Numbered from the stretch's first letter, positions 26,889 through 33,627 are shown. The stretch: 39,695 nucleotides of DNA from Prochlorococcus sp. AG-347-J20 (GCA_003281485.1 QCBW01000013.1:1-39695), one strand, 5' to 3'. A program made the numbers and translations. Notes: generated by a model from the sequence alone, not told the origin.

Positions 26889-27542
26889 TTAAGGCTTTTT
26901 ACATATAAATTTCTTTTTTCTTTTGGGGTAAAGAGTGCGACATAAATAACATTTTGTTCCATCACAGCCTCTTGCTGTGCAATATTCTCTGCCATAAAAG
27001 ATTATTTGCAAATGTAAGATATTCCAATCATTAATAGGAAATACTTTTTTTAGGTCTTTTTCTGTTTGAACTACGCTATCTCCATTTGATAGACCCCATC
27101 TTTGTGCCAACCTGTGTATGTGAGTATCTACTGGGAATGAGGGTACTTTAAACACTTGAGACATTACCACTGATGCTGTTTTATGACCTACCCCTGGAAG
27201 AGATTCAAGCTTCTCGAAAGAATCTGGGACCTTACCATTATGCTTCTCAATCAATAATTTAGATAAGTTATAGATGTTCTTTGATTTTTGATTAGATAGA
27301 CCTAAAAATTTTATGTATTCGTAAATGCCATTAATACCTAACTGCATCATCTTTTCTGGATCATCTGCAACCTTAAATAAGCTTTTTGTTAATTCATTAA
27401 CTTTCTTATCTGTTGATTGAGCACTTAAAACTACGGCGACTAGAAGTGTATAAGCATTTGTATGATCAAGGGGTATGGGAGGCGATGGATATAGTTTTTT
27501 GAGTTCCTTGCGTATTATTTCTGATCTTTCAGACTTTCTCAT
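26889..27542 (-). CDS. nth: Endonuclease III (DNA glycosylase/AP lyase)
   Basis: Base-excision repair of oxidised pyrimidines. The helix-hairpin-helix LPGVGHKTA has the catalytic Lys121, and the catalytic Asp139 lies in FPVDTHIHRLAQRWGL. At 217 residues the length is normal. The C-terminal cluster cysteines are spaced C188-x4-C193-x4-C198-x2-C201 instead of the classical C-x6-C-x2-C-x5-C, so the Fe-S loop differs from the Escherichia coli form. It is divergent from the FbpC-like ATPase gene. Confidence 0.94.
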   Translation of the reverse strand: MRKSERSEIIRKELKKLYPSPPIPLDHTNAYTLLVAVVLSAQSTDKKVNELTKSLFKVADDPEKMMQLGINGIYEYIKFLGLSNQKSKNIYNLSKLLIEKHNGKVPDSFEKLESLPGVGHKTASVVMSQVFKVPSFPVDTHIHRLAQRWGLSNGDSVVQTEKDLKKVFPINDWNILHLQIIFYGREYCTARGCDGTKCYLCRTLYPKRKKKFICKKP

Positions 27543-27563
27543 TGAATTTGAAAATTAAATGGT

Positions 27564-27577
27564 GTATAAAATTATAC
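27564..27577. promoter_or_regulatory. Palindrome matching the NtcA consensus (GTA-N8-TAC)
   Basis: GTATAAAATTATAC has 6-base inverted arms and fits the NtcA site. A TAN3T-type -10 (TATTTT, 27597-27602) follows 19 bases later, in the direction of the ABC gene. In such AT-rich DNA the six fixed bases are expected several times by chance, so this is only a candidate. Confidence 0.3.
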
Positions 27578-27619
27578 AAAGGATATTTTAGGTGAATATT
27601 TTCTGCTAACTTAATATAT

Positions 27620-28696
27620 TTGAATAAGAAGAACTTAGTGAAAAATGATGCGTTAATAATTGATGATTTGCATCATAAATATGATAAGCGAGAATGTTCA
27701 AATTGGATATTAAACGAAATCAACTTGAAAATTGAAAATGGCGAATTGTTAGGGTTGCTTGGTCCTTCTGGTTGCGGAAAAACTACTCTTTTAAGATTAA
27801 TTGCGGGGTTCGAATACCCCTCTAGAGGAAGGATTTCTCTACATGACAGGGAAATTTCGAGTAGGGAAAAAATTCTTAGTCCTGAGAAAAGAAATATTGG
27901 TATGGTTTTTCAAGACTATGCACTTTTCCCTCACTTAACTGTTTTGGAAAATGTAATTTTTGGTTTGAAAAACAAAAAAGACAGATCTAGGGTTGATTAT
28001 TTATTAAATGTTGTTGGTCTTGATAGTTTTCTTGGAAGGTACCCACATGAACTTTCTGGAGGTCAAAAACAAAGACTCGCAATTGCGAGAGCTCTTGCTC
28101 CAGGAACTAATTTTATTTTATTAGATGAACCTTTTTGTAGTCTTGATATGCATGTCAAACTAAAATTGAGAAGTGAACTCCCTAATATTCTAAAAGGTTG
28201 TAATGCAAGCGGATTAATGGTTACTCATGATCCGGAAGAAGCGATGTCAATTTGTGATAAAGTCGCCGTTATGAATAATGGGAAAATACATCAAATTGAT
28301 ACACCAATTAACCTTCTAAATAATCCCAAGACCATATTTGTTAGTAGTTTTATTTTGGGCAATAATATTATTAATCTCAAAAAAAATGGTAATTCATATA
28401 TTTCTTGTTTAGGTGAAATAAATTGTTCAGAGTATTTGAAAAATAAAAGTATCAAAAGTATGTCAATTTCGCCTAAATTTATTTCAATTAAAAGATCTCA
28501 ATCTGGTGATGCGATTGTTATATCTAAAGAATTTTTTGGAGAATTTCTTATATATAAAGTATCTATTAATGGAAACATATTAAGGGTTAGAAGTGATATT
28601 AATAATCTTCTGAATAATGGTGATAAATGTTTTATTTCTTTAAGGAATAATAGCTATTATTTTTTATATCCTGGTGCACATAAGGTATATATTTAA
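27620..28696 (+). CDS. ABC transporter ATP-binding protein, FbpC/FutC type (iron(III) or related)
   Basis: 358 residues. The nucleotide-binding domain has Walker A GPSGCGKTT, Q-loop GMVFQDYALFPHLTV, signature ELSGGQKQRLAIARAL, Walker B FILLDEPFCSLD and the H-loop LMVTHDPEEAM. A C-terminal regulatory (TOBE-like) domain follows from about residue 240. This layout is typical of importers of iron(III), polyamines or sulfate; the LDEPFxSLD form and the nearby ferritin favour iron. No permease or binding protein is adjacent. The start is a TTG at 27620; a GTG at 27638 is an alternative. Confidence 0.82.
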   Translation: MNKKNLVKNDALIIDDLHHKYDKRECSNWILNEINLKIENGELLGLLGPSGCGKTTLLRLIAGFEYPSRGRISLHDREISSREKILSPEKRNIGMVFQDYALFPHLTVLENVIFGLKNKKDRSRVDYLLNVVGLDSFLGRYPHELSGGQKQRLAIARALAPGTNFILLDEPFCSLDMHVKLKLRSELPNILKGCNASGLMVTHDPEEAMSICDKVAVMNNGKIHQIDTPINLLNNPKTIFVSSFILGNNIINLKKNGNSYISCLGEINCSEYLKNKSIKSMSISPKFISIKRSQSGDAIVISKEFFGEFLIYKVSINGNILRVRSDINNLLNNGDKCFISLRNNSYYFLYPGAHKVYI

Positions 28697-28703
28697 ACTT
28701 TAA

Positions 28704-28826
28704 TTATAAGCAATTACACTTTCCACCCTTCCAATTAGAGCATTTTTTCTTTTTACATTTCTTTTTTTTATTTTTATATATTTTTTTAGTTAATATCAGT
28801 TCAGAAAAACTGTACTCTAAATTCAT
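28704..28826 (-). CDS. Cys/Lys-rich microprotein (40 aa), possible iron-regulated gene
   Basis: A short gene read directly from the minus strand, from ATG at 28826 to TAA at 28704. The N-terminal part is MNLEYSFSELILTKKIY. The C-terminal part is very lysine-rich and holds four cysteines as C-x4-C-x7-C-x-C, ending KGGKCNCL. A GATAAT -10 overlapped by a Fur-box-like sequence lies 11-29 bases upstream of the ATG, so the gene may be iron-controlled. It stands between the FbpC-like ATPase (convergent) and ferritin (divergent). The function is unknown; the cysteine pattern suggests metal binding. Reality of the gene is supported by motif and promoter, not by homology. Confidence 0.5.
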   Translation of the reverse strand: MNLEYSFSELILTKKIYKNKKKKCKKKKCSNWKGGKCNCL

Positions 28827-28836
28827 TTATAGTATT

Positions 28837-28855
28837 GCGAGTGATTTTCATTATC
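28837..28855. promoter_or_regulatory. Fur-box-like operator between the Cys-rich microprotein and ferritin genes
   Basis: GCGAGTGATTTTCATTATC matches the 19-base Fur consensus at 14 positions, with a perfect right half. Its GATAAT on the minus strand serves as a -10 for the microprotein gene with a 16-base spacer to TTTAAA. It is about 80 bases upstream of the predicted ferritin start site. Confidence 0.5.
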
Positions 28856-28888
28856 ATATTATTTAATTTAATTTAAAGGATTTATTAA

Positions 28889-28917
28889 TTACTAATTTAT
28901 ACAAAATGTTGTATTAT
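28889..28917 (+). promoter_or_regulatory. Ferritin promoter with a CRP/FNR-geometry palindrome in the spacer
   Basis: -35 TTACTA (28889-28894) and -10 TATTAT (28912-28917) are 17 bases apart, with the ATG at 28940. The palindrome TACAA-AATG-TTGTA (28900-28913) fills the spacer. Five-base arms around four bases is the geometry used by Crp/Fnr-family proteins, and such a regulator is encoded 1 kb away. Binding here would be expected to repress. Confidence 0.5.
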
Positions 28918-28939
28918 TTATTTAGATACTTAGTTGAAT

Positions 28940-29494
28940 ATGAATGAAAATAATTTGAAAACAAAGAAATCAATTAATTTTGGTCCATCTGGAAGAGCTG
29001 TTGCTCAACCATTAGACAATAATTTATTGGATAACATTTTTGAACATCTAACGATGGAAAGATATGCCAATGTTCAATATTTTTCTATGTATCTATGGTT
29101 TCAAGAACGTGATTTAAATGGATTTGCCTCTCATTTTCTAAGTGAATCTCAAGGCGAAATGGAACATGCTCAGAAATTTGCAGATTACTTAATCGCAAGA
29201 GGACAAAACGTAAAATTAGATGAAATTCCTGCACCCGTTCAAACATGGGATTCTATAGAGGAGCTGATTTCTTATTCTTTTAACATGGAGGCTGATTTGA
29301 CTTCATCTCTACAACAACTTTATTCCATATCAGAAAGGATTTCAGATACAAGAACTAACGTATTTTTAGATCCTATTATAGAGGCTCAAACACAATCAGA
29401 AGATGAATTTGCAAACATACTTGGTAAAGTTAAGTTTGCGTCTAATCAACCTTCTGCAATTTTACTAATAGATAGTGATTTAAAGAAAAAATAA
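28940..29494 (+). CDS. ftn: Ferritin
   Basis: 184-residue non-heme ferritin that oxidises and stores iron. The four-helix bundle carries ferroxidase-type residues at family spacing: E40 (in LTMERYANVQY), E73 and H76 (in QGEMEHAQ), E117 (in FNMEADL) and Q150 (in IEAQTQSEDEF). The N-terminus carries an extra polar stretch of about 20 residues before the first helix. I chose the ATG at 28940; a TTG in frame lies 6 bases upstream. Its 3' end overlaps the convergent 95-aa gene by 15 bases. A promoter and candidate operators lie just upstream. Confidence 0.94.
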   Translation: MNENNLKTKKSINFGPSGRAVAQPLDNNLLDNIFEHLTMERYANVQYFSMYLWFQERDLNGFASHFLSESQGEMEHAQKFADYLIARGQNVKLDEIPAPVQTWDSIEELISYSFNMEADLTSSLQQLYSISERISDTRTNVFLDPIIEAQTQSEDEFANILGKVKFASNQPSAILLIDSDLKKK

Positions 29495-29767
29495 ATTACT
29501 TTCAAATTTATTTTCATTCAATGTCCTTTTTGTTATTTCAAAAAGTAAATTCGAAAAGTTAATTTTCTCATTATTTTTATTTAAGAGTTCAGCTATTCTA
29601 TGAATCTCATTAATTCTTTTAAAAATATTTTTGTTTTCAGCAAATAATCTTCCCCTCAATGCTTTATTTTCTGTAGTTTTATAGGATTGCTTGATATTCC
29701 TTAGTCTATTTGATAAAAAATCAACTTCCTTTAACAAGTTGTTAGTTAGCGATTGTGATTCATTCAT
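29480..29767 (-). CDS. Conserved hypothetical helical protein (95 aa)
   Basis: A basic, charged, fully helical small protein without membrane segments, with NLLKEVDFLSNRLRNIKQSY in the first half and IFKRINEIHRIAELL in the second. It probably forms a coiled coil. I prefer the ATG at 29767, which avoids a long overlap with the Crp-family gene. It lies 13 bases downstream of that regulator on the same strand, so it is probably co-transcribed and under the same Fur-type control. Convergent with ferritin and overlapping its end by 15 bases. Confidence 0.65.
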   Translation of the reverse strand: MNESQSLTNNLLKEVDFLSNRLRNIKQSYKTTENKALRGRLFAENKNIFKRINEIHRIAELLNKNNEKINFSNLLFEITKRTLNENKFESNLFFL

Positions 29768-29780
29768 TTTTCTATAAAAA

Positions 29781-30359
29781 TTATGTTTCGATAAAAGAAG
29801 GCGCAACACTTACTGTTTGGGTGCCAATTGGGGCTATTAATAATTCAGATGATCTTAATTTCGAAATTAATCTTGTTGATGTTACGCGTGTTGATCCAAT
29901 TAATTCACCTATCCTTTCATGAGTAAGCCTAAAAGGTAACTCACACCATTGACCACATCTTCTTCCTAAACGATTAACTAGTATTGAAAATAAAGCTTGC
30001 AATCTTTGTTCTGCATTCCCTAAGTGCCTTATTCTAAGAAGTTGCAAAGTCCACTCGTTTACAGCATCGAAACCAATATTCTCATCAATATTAACATTGC
30101 TATGAAAAGACAAATCTGTAAGTGCTTCAACACAAACACCTTCGCTACACAAAAGGTCCGTTCTTAATTGGTCACCTGATTGTAGAAATGCTAGTGTCAT
30201 ACCTTCAGTTTCTTCACAAGGGCAATAAACTCTTGCTATTCCACTTTCAACCTCTAAACATGTACCTTTTGGCCTCGATGAAGGGTCGATTAAAACGGAT
30301 TGCCCAGTTACTATCCTTACTGTTTTTGAAGAATATTCTCCATAACTATAGGAGTTCAT
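29781..30359 (-). CDS. Crp/Fnr-family transcriptional regulator, cysteine-rich
   Basis: 192 residues: an N-terminal cyclic-nucleotide-binding-like beta domain and a C-terminal Crp-type helix-turn-helix (FRLTHERIGELIGSTRVTST). The sensor half and linker hold seven cysteines, several paired: RVYCPCEE, LLCSEGVC and GRRCGQWC. This hints at metal, Fe-S or redox sensing. The ATG at 30359 gives a normal family start (MNSYSYGEYSSKTVRI). The frame is open to 30392, but that stretch covers the Fur box. It is not the NtcA type. Position beside ferritin and two Fur boxes points to iron control. Confidence 0.85.
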   Translation of the reverse strand: MNSYSYGEYSSKTVRIVTGQSVLIDPSSRPKGTCLEVESGIARVYCPCEETEGMTLAFLQSGDQLRTDLLCSEGVCVEALTDLSFHSNVNIDENIGFDAVNEWTLQLLRIRHLGNAEQRLQALFSILVNRLGRRCGQWCELPFRLTHERIGELIGSTRVTSTRLISKLRSSELLIAPIGTQTVSVAPSFIET

Positions 30360-30371
30360 TAAAGAAAATAC

Positions 30372-30390
30372 GATAATGAGAATTATTATC
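30372..30390. promoter_or_regulatory. Fur box downstream of the Crp-family gene promoter
   Basis: GATAATGAGAATTATTATC matches the consensus GATAATGATAATCATTATC at 17 of 19 positions. On the minus strand it begins one base after the -10 (30392-30397) and so covers the expected transcription start. Bound Fur would block transcription of the regulator gene. Confidence 0.75.
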
Positions 30391-30391
30391 A

Positions 30392-30420
30392 ATTATGCAA
30401 TATTAAAACGTTTATTGCAA
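30392..30420 (-). promoter_or_regulatory. Promoter of the Crp-family regulator gene
   Basis: Minus-strand -35 TTGCAA (30420-30415) and -10 CATAAT (30397-30392) with exactly 17 bases between. The expected start is near 30385, giving a leader of about 25 bases. It is flanked on both sides by Fur-box-like sequences. Confidence 0.65.
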
Positions 30421-30436
30421 TAGATTCTCATTATCA
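30417..30436. promoter_or_regulatory. Second Fur-box-like sequence, over the -35 region
   Basis: The 19 bases from 30417 match the Fur consensus at 13 positions, with a perfect right half CATTATC and a near-perfect 7-1-7 core (AGATTCTCATTATCA). It abuts the -35 of the Crp-family gene and lies between this and the divergent zinc-ribbon gene. Confidence 0.45.
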
Positions 30437-30477
30437 TAAAATATTTTGATGTTTTTCTTTACATTGTTTCTGATGAA

Positions 30478-30483
30478 TATAAT
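30478..30483 (+). promoter_or_regulatory. -10 element (TATAAT) of the zinc-ribbon microprotein gene
   Basis: Perfect TATAAT 28 bases before the ATG at 30512; the -35 is poor (TTCTTT at 17 bases, or TTTACA at 14). It is divergent from the Crp-family gene promoter, so the Fur-like site at 30417-30436 could act on both. Confidence 0.35.
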
Positions 30484-30511
30484 TTAAATAGAATTCAATT
30501 TTTTTATTTTG

Positions 30512-30700
30512 ATGAACGTAAATAGAATTTGTTTTAATTGTGGAAGTTCTTCATTTGTTTCAGATCGATCATTAGGAGGTAAGATTGTATGCTCTAAATG
30601 TGGATCTTCTTCATTTAAAAATAAATCCTCTTCATTTTTAAAAAGTAAAAAATTTGTATTTCTTGTTATTCTGATAGTTATTTTCATTATTGTTATTTAG
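30512..30700 (+). CDS. Zinc-ribbon membrane microprotein (62 aa)
   Basis: Residues 7-34 form a zinc ribbon with two CxxC pairs (ICFNCGSSSF and VCSKCGSSSF). A Ser/Lys-rich linker and a C-terminal transmembrane helix follow (KFVFLVILIVIFIIVI). This makes a tail-anchored protein with the ribbon in the cytoplasm. ATG at 30512; a TTG precedes it. The last 8 bases overlap the end of the convergent ABC ATPase gene. The function is unknown. A minus-strand frame over the same bases is judged a shadow, because only this strand gives the zinc-ribbon pattern. Confidence 0.7.
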   Translation: MNVNRICFNCGSSSFVSDRSLGGKIVCSKCGSSSFKNKSSSFLKSKKFVFLVILIVIFIIVI

Positions 30701-31481
30701 ATATTCTGTTTAAATTCCAAAGTCCATTCTTTTTTGTTACTTCTACTTGAATACCATATAAATTAGTAAGATTTCCACTATTTATAACCTTATTTTGATT
30801 TCCATCGACGATTATTTTGCCATCTTTTAGCATTATGACCCTGTCATAAATTTCTGTAATCATTGAAATATCATGAGTGATGCATAAAATTTTAGTATTT
30901 AATTTTGACAATTCATTAATCTTATCAATTACAAAAAACTTTGATTTATAATCTAAATTTGCAATTGGTTCATCTAGGATTAAGATTTCCGGATTTTTGA
31001 TTAATGCCCTTGCAATGAGCGAAATTTGTTTTTCTCCATCTGATAAATAGGAAAAATTCTTTTTAGATAAATTAGAAATATTCATTTTCTTCATAATTTT
31101 TTCCACTTTATAAGAATCTCTTTCAGATTTATTTTGTACGTAACAATATCTTCCATGTAGACCACTTAAAATCAAATCAAAAACTTGTAAATTTGAATTT
31201 ATTCTACTTTTTATATCATTATTTACTGTACTTATTTTTTTTCTTAGTTCCCATAAATTTATAAGTTCTTTGTTAAATATCTTCAGTTTCGATTCGTTTG
31301 CTACTACTGGGTATATGTTTCTATTAATTATTTCAATTAAGGTTGATTTACCAGAACCATTTGGTCCAATTAATATTACATTTTCTGAATACTCTAACCT
31401 TAAATTTAAATCTTTAATTACTCTAGTTCCATTTTTAAAACAATTAATATTTTTTGCGTCAAACCAAAATTTATTCAACAC
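30693..31481 (-). CDS. ABC ATPase, COG1119 (ModF-like) type
   Basis: 262 residues with Walker A LIGPNGSGKSTLIE, signature FSYLSDGEKQISLIARAL, Walker B ILILDEPIANLD and H-loop CITHDISM. The signature deviates from LSGGQ (LSDGE). Its closest group by eye is COG1119, stand-alone ATPases often annotated as molybdenum or iron-chelate related. No permease or binding protein is adjacent. The start is a GTG at 31481 that overlaps by one base (TAGTG) the stop of the 33-aa membrane microprotein gene. Confidence 0.82.
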   Translation of the reverse strand: MLNKFWFDAKNINCFKNGTRVIKDLNLRLEYSENVILIGPNGSGKSTLIEIINRNIYPVVANESKLKIFNKELINLWELRKKISTVNNDIKSRINSNLQVFDLILSGLHGRYCYVQNKSERDSYKVEKIMKKMNISNLSKKNFSYLSDGEKQISLIARALIKNPEILILDEPIANLDYKSKFFVIDKINELSKLNTKILCITHDISMITEIYDRVIMLKDGKIIVDGNQNKVINSGNLTNLYGIQVEVTKKNGLWNLNRISK

Positions 31482-31582
31482 TAAAACTTATTACTCCAAA
31501 ATATGATCAATTGAATTGAGCTTAAGATAAATATAAAAAGATAAAGCCAATTCAACCATGAAGGTCTATTTACTTTCTTCAT
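31481..31582 (-). CDS. 33-aa membrane microprotein between the Rieske and ABC genes
   Basis: Read directly from the sequence: ATG at 31582, only 3 bases after the Rieske stop, and TAG whose last base is the first base of the ABC gene's GTG. The product has a basic N-terminus (MKKVNRPSWLNW), one membrane helix (LYLFIFILSSIQLIIFW) and a short tail. The perfect fit between two genes, with coupling on both sides, makes it likely to be translated. It could anchor or regulate the ATPase. There is no known family. Confidence 0.6.
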   Translation of the reverse strand: MKKVNRPSWLNWLYLFIFILSSIQLIIFWSNKF

Positions 31583-31585
31583 AAA

Positions 31586-32908
31586 TTATATTATTAACAT
31601 AAAAAATATAAGCGGAGCAGCAAATCTTATAAATGTTTTTCTAATAATATCTATATTATTCACAATTTCTAACTTTTTTATCTCAGGAGGATATTTCAAT
31701 ATCACTTTGTCGTATACATCAAGATTTTGGATTTTGTTAATATTTTTCCATGGTTCATCTTTATCTTCAGACTTCTTGTACCACTTCCAAAAATAATTTA
31801 TTATCCTATCTTCTCCCAATAATTTTATTTCATCCTTATTTATAAATCCCATATCGTGATTATATGTTTGTGTTTTTAAAATCATATAATCCTCATCGAA
31901 TATCTTATAAAAAATCTTTCTTTGAGTTTCTTTAAATAATAAGAGGTTATTAAGCAGTTTATTTTGTAGAAATTTTCTATAGTGTCTCACTATTACTCTT
32001 GCTTTGTTGTTTCCTAGAGGAATATGATCTAAAACTTGTATATATCTTGATGAGGAAGGATCTCCTTTGTAAATTAATATCCTTCCTGGAGGTATGTATT
32101 TTATCCGGATAAATTCTTTTGTAGGGTCTTTCTTGTAATAATAAATACTTTCAATGTATTTGGGATTAATATTGATTTTCTGGTTAAAACTAACTAGTAC
32201 GTTTTTATTCACATCTTTATCAGGTATTGTATCGCCATGAACCCAAAAGATATGAAGGATATCTAGGTGATTTTCAATAATCCTTGACCAATCACATTTG
32301 AAGTCAACTAATACTTCTTCAAAAACAAAATCCTTATGTGAAAAACCATTTTCATATAATTCGTAATTGCTTATAGGTGTATCTTCATTTATGTTATTTA
32401 GATCAGTCTCAGATTTTTTAGAAAAATGTACAAAAATATATCCATTTTTTTCTGAAGTTTTGTATTGAGATAAATGAATTCTTTTGGCGTAGTTATCGTA
32501 GTTATTATCAACTATATGGCGACATGTTATCCTGTCTAGATTTTGGCAACTTCCCCCAGATGAAAATTTAGCTCCATGATATGGGCAGGTTATTACTCCA
32601 TCTGATAATGTCCCTCCAAAAAATGAGGCCCCTCTATGTGGGCAGATATTTTTTATGCACCTGACGTTTTTATCTTCATCCCTATAAAGAACAAGAGGCT
32701 CATCATATAGCGAAAAATAATATAACTTATTTTTTTTTAGTTCTTTCGAGGGACAAATTGCATACCAACCAAATAAACCTATATTTAATTCTTTTTGATT
32801 TTCTCTAATATCAAACGAGTCAATTTTTACTACCGTTCCTTTTTTAAATGGCTTAAGAACGGTATTAAAGTCTTTTGATTTAAAAAAATTAATTTGTCTG
32901 TTTTCCAT
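31586..32908 (-). CDS. Rieske oxygenase, pheophorbide-a-oxygenase-like
   Basis: 440 residues. The Rieske [2Fe-2S] site is C89-x-H91 (ICPHRGASF) and C108-x2-H111 (TCPYHGAKF). The mononuclear iron site is N213-x2-D216-x2-H219-x4-H224 in ENHLDILHIFWVH. The C-terminus has a hydrophobic segment (FIRFAAPLIFFMLII) that probably anchors it to a membrane. This is the layout of the plant PaO/Tic55/Lls1 group, which acts on tetrapyrroles; the substrate here is not known. It is first in a tight three-gene unit with the 33-aa protein and the ABC ATPase. Confidence 0.88.
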   Translation of the reverse strand: MENRQINFFKSKDFNTVLKPFKKGTVVKIDSFDIRENQKELNIGLFGWYAICPSKELKKNKLYYFSLYDEPLVLYRDEDKNVRCIKNICPHRGASFFGGTLSDGVITCPYHGAKFSSGGSCQNLDRITCRHIVDNNYDNYAKRIHLSQYKTSEKNGYIFVHFSKKSETDLNNINEDTPISNYELYENGFSHKDFVFEEVLVDFKCDWSRIIENHLDILHIFWVHGDTIPDKDVNKNVLVSFNQKININPKYIESIYYYKKDPTKEFIRIKYIPPGRILIYKGDPSSSRYIQVLDHIPLGNNKARVIVRHYRKFLQNKLLNNLLLFKETQRKIFYKIFDEDYMILKTQTYNHDMGFINKDEIKLLGEDRIINYFWKWYKKSEDKDEPWKNINKIQNLDVYDKVILKYPPEIKKLEIVNNIDIIRKTFIRFAAPLIFFMLII

Positions 32909-33068
32909 AAATTAATTTCTTTTTTTTAAAATGACTGTTTATCTTTCGGAACTATAACCCAAGTAAATAATCAATTTCTTATAAAAAGAAAATTCTCTAT
33001 TATTTGTAGCAATAATTATGTAGTTATTAAAAAATATTGAGCCTCTTTCTTACCTGTGTATCTTTATT

Positions 33069-33263
33069 TCATGTTTTATGTATCTTTTGTGATTCTTTCA
33101 AATTTTTTATGTAATCAATAGCATCATCAATATTTTTGTGGAAATTGCATTGACCCAAATAGCAACCTATAAATCTTAAAAATTTTCTCTTGCCACCACT
33201 AATTTCATATCTATGTATTGTTCCGCCATCTACGGGAGCATAAATAAGTTCTGGTAGAGCCAT
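33069..33263 (-). CDS. Small conserved hypothetical protein (64 aa)
   Basis: A soluble basic protein: ALPELIYAPVDGGTIHRYEI, then KRKFLRFIGCYLGQCNFHKN with two cysteines and a histidine, and a helical charged end (DDAIDYIKNLKES). The C-x4-C and nearby His could bind a metal, but this is a guess. Unknown family, typical of picocyanobacterial accessory small proteins. Gaps of about 160 bases on both sides show no other gene. Confidence 0.55.
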   Translation of the reverse strand: MALPELIYAPVDGGTIHRYEISGGKRKFLRFIGCYLGQCNFHKNIDDAIDYIKNLKESQKIHKT

Positions 33264-33426
33264 ATTTTTGTATTTAATACTTAATTAAACAATAATTCAT
33301 GTTCAAATACATTTCCATAGCTCAATCCATATATTTAATAATTAATTTACTTATTTTTGGATAATTATTTATTGAATATCAAGGTATTATTTGTTATTTA
33401 TTAATTATTGATATGGATTTTTTATT

Positions 33427-33522
33427 ATGCCAAAAGCAGTTAGGCGTTTTTTAAAAAAACTACCAAAAAAAATTCAAACTATAAAATACTCATTTAGAGA
33501 GTTTTTATCTTCCAAAATGTGA
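33427..33522 (+). CDS. Possible basic microprotein (31 aa)
   Basis: ATG at 33427 to TGA at 33522. The product is very basic and amphipathic (MPKAVRRFLKKLPKKIQTIK, then YSFREFLSSKM). No clear ribosome-binding site or promoter was seen, so it may be chance; its strong charge bias is the only argument for it. Confidence 0.3.
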   Translation: MPKAVRRFLKKLPKKIQTIKYSFREFLSSKM

Positions 33523-33627
33523 AATAACTATTGTGGTTAATATATTTTTAATTTCTATGTTTTTAATAAAACAAAGTCTGCAGAGTTAAATCCTAAACTA
33601 TATTAAATTTGCAATTTATCAAATATT

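Noticed and set aside
27805..27820. tRNA-like T-arm sequence (GGGGTTCGAATACCCC)
   Set aside because: The loop is one base too long, no acceptor or anticodon arms fit around it, and it lies in the ABC gene where it encodes part of AGFEYPSRG.
30484..30687. Minus-strand frame of 67 codons opposite the zinc-ribbon microprotein
   Set aside because: The plus strand gives a proper zinc ribbon and membrane helix; the minus-strand product is low complexity.
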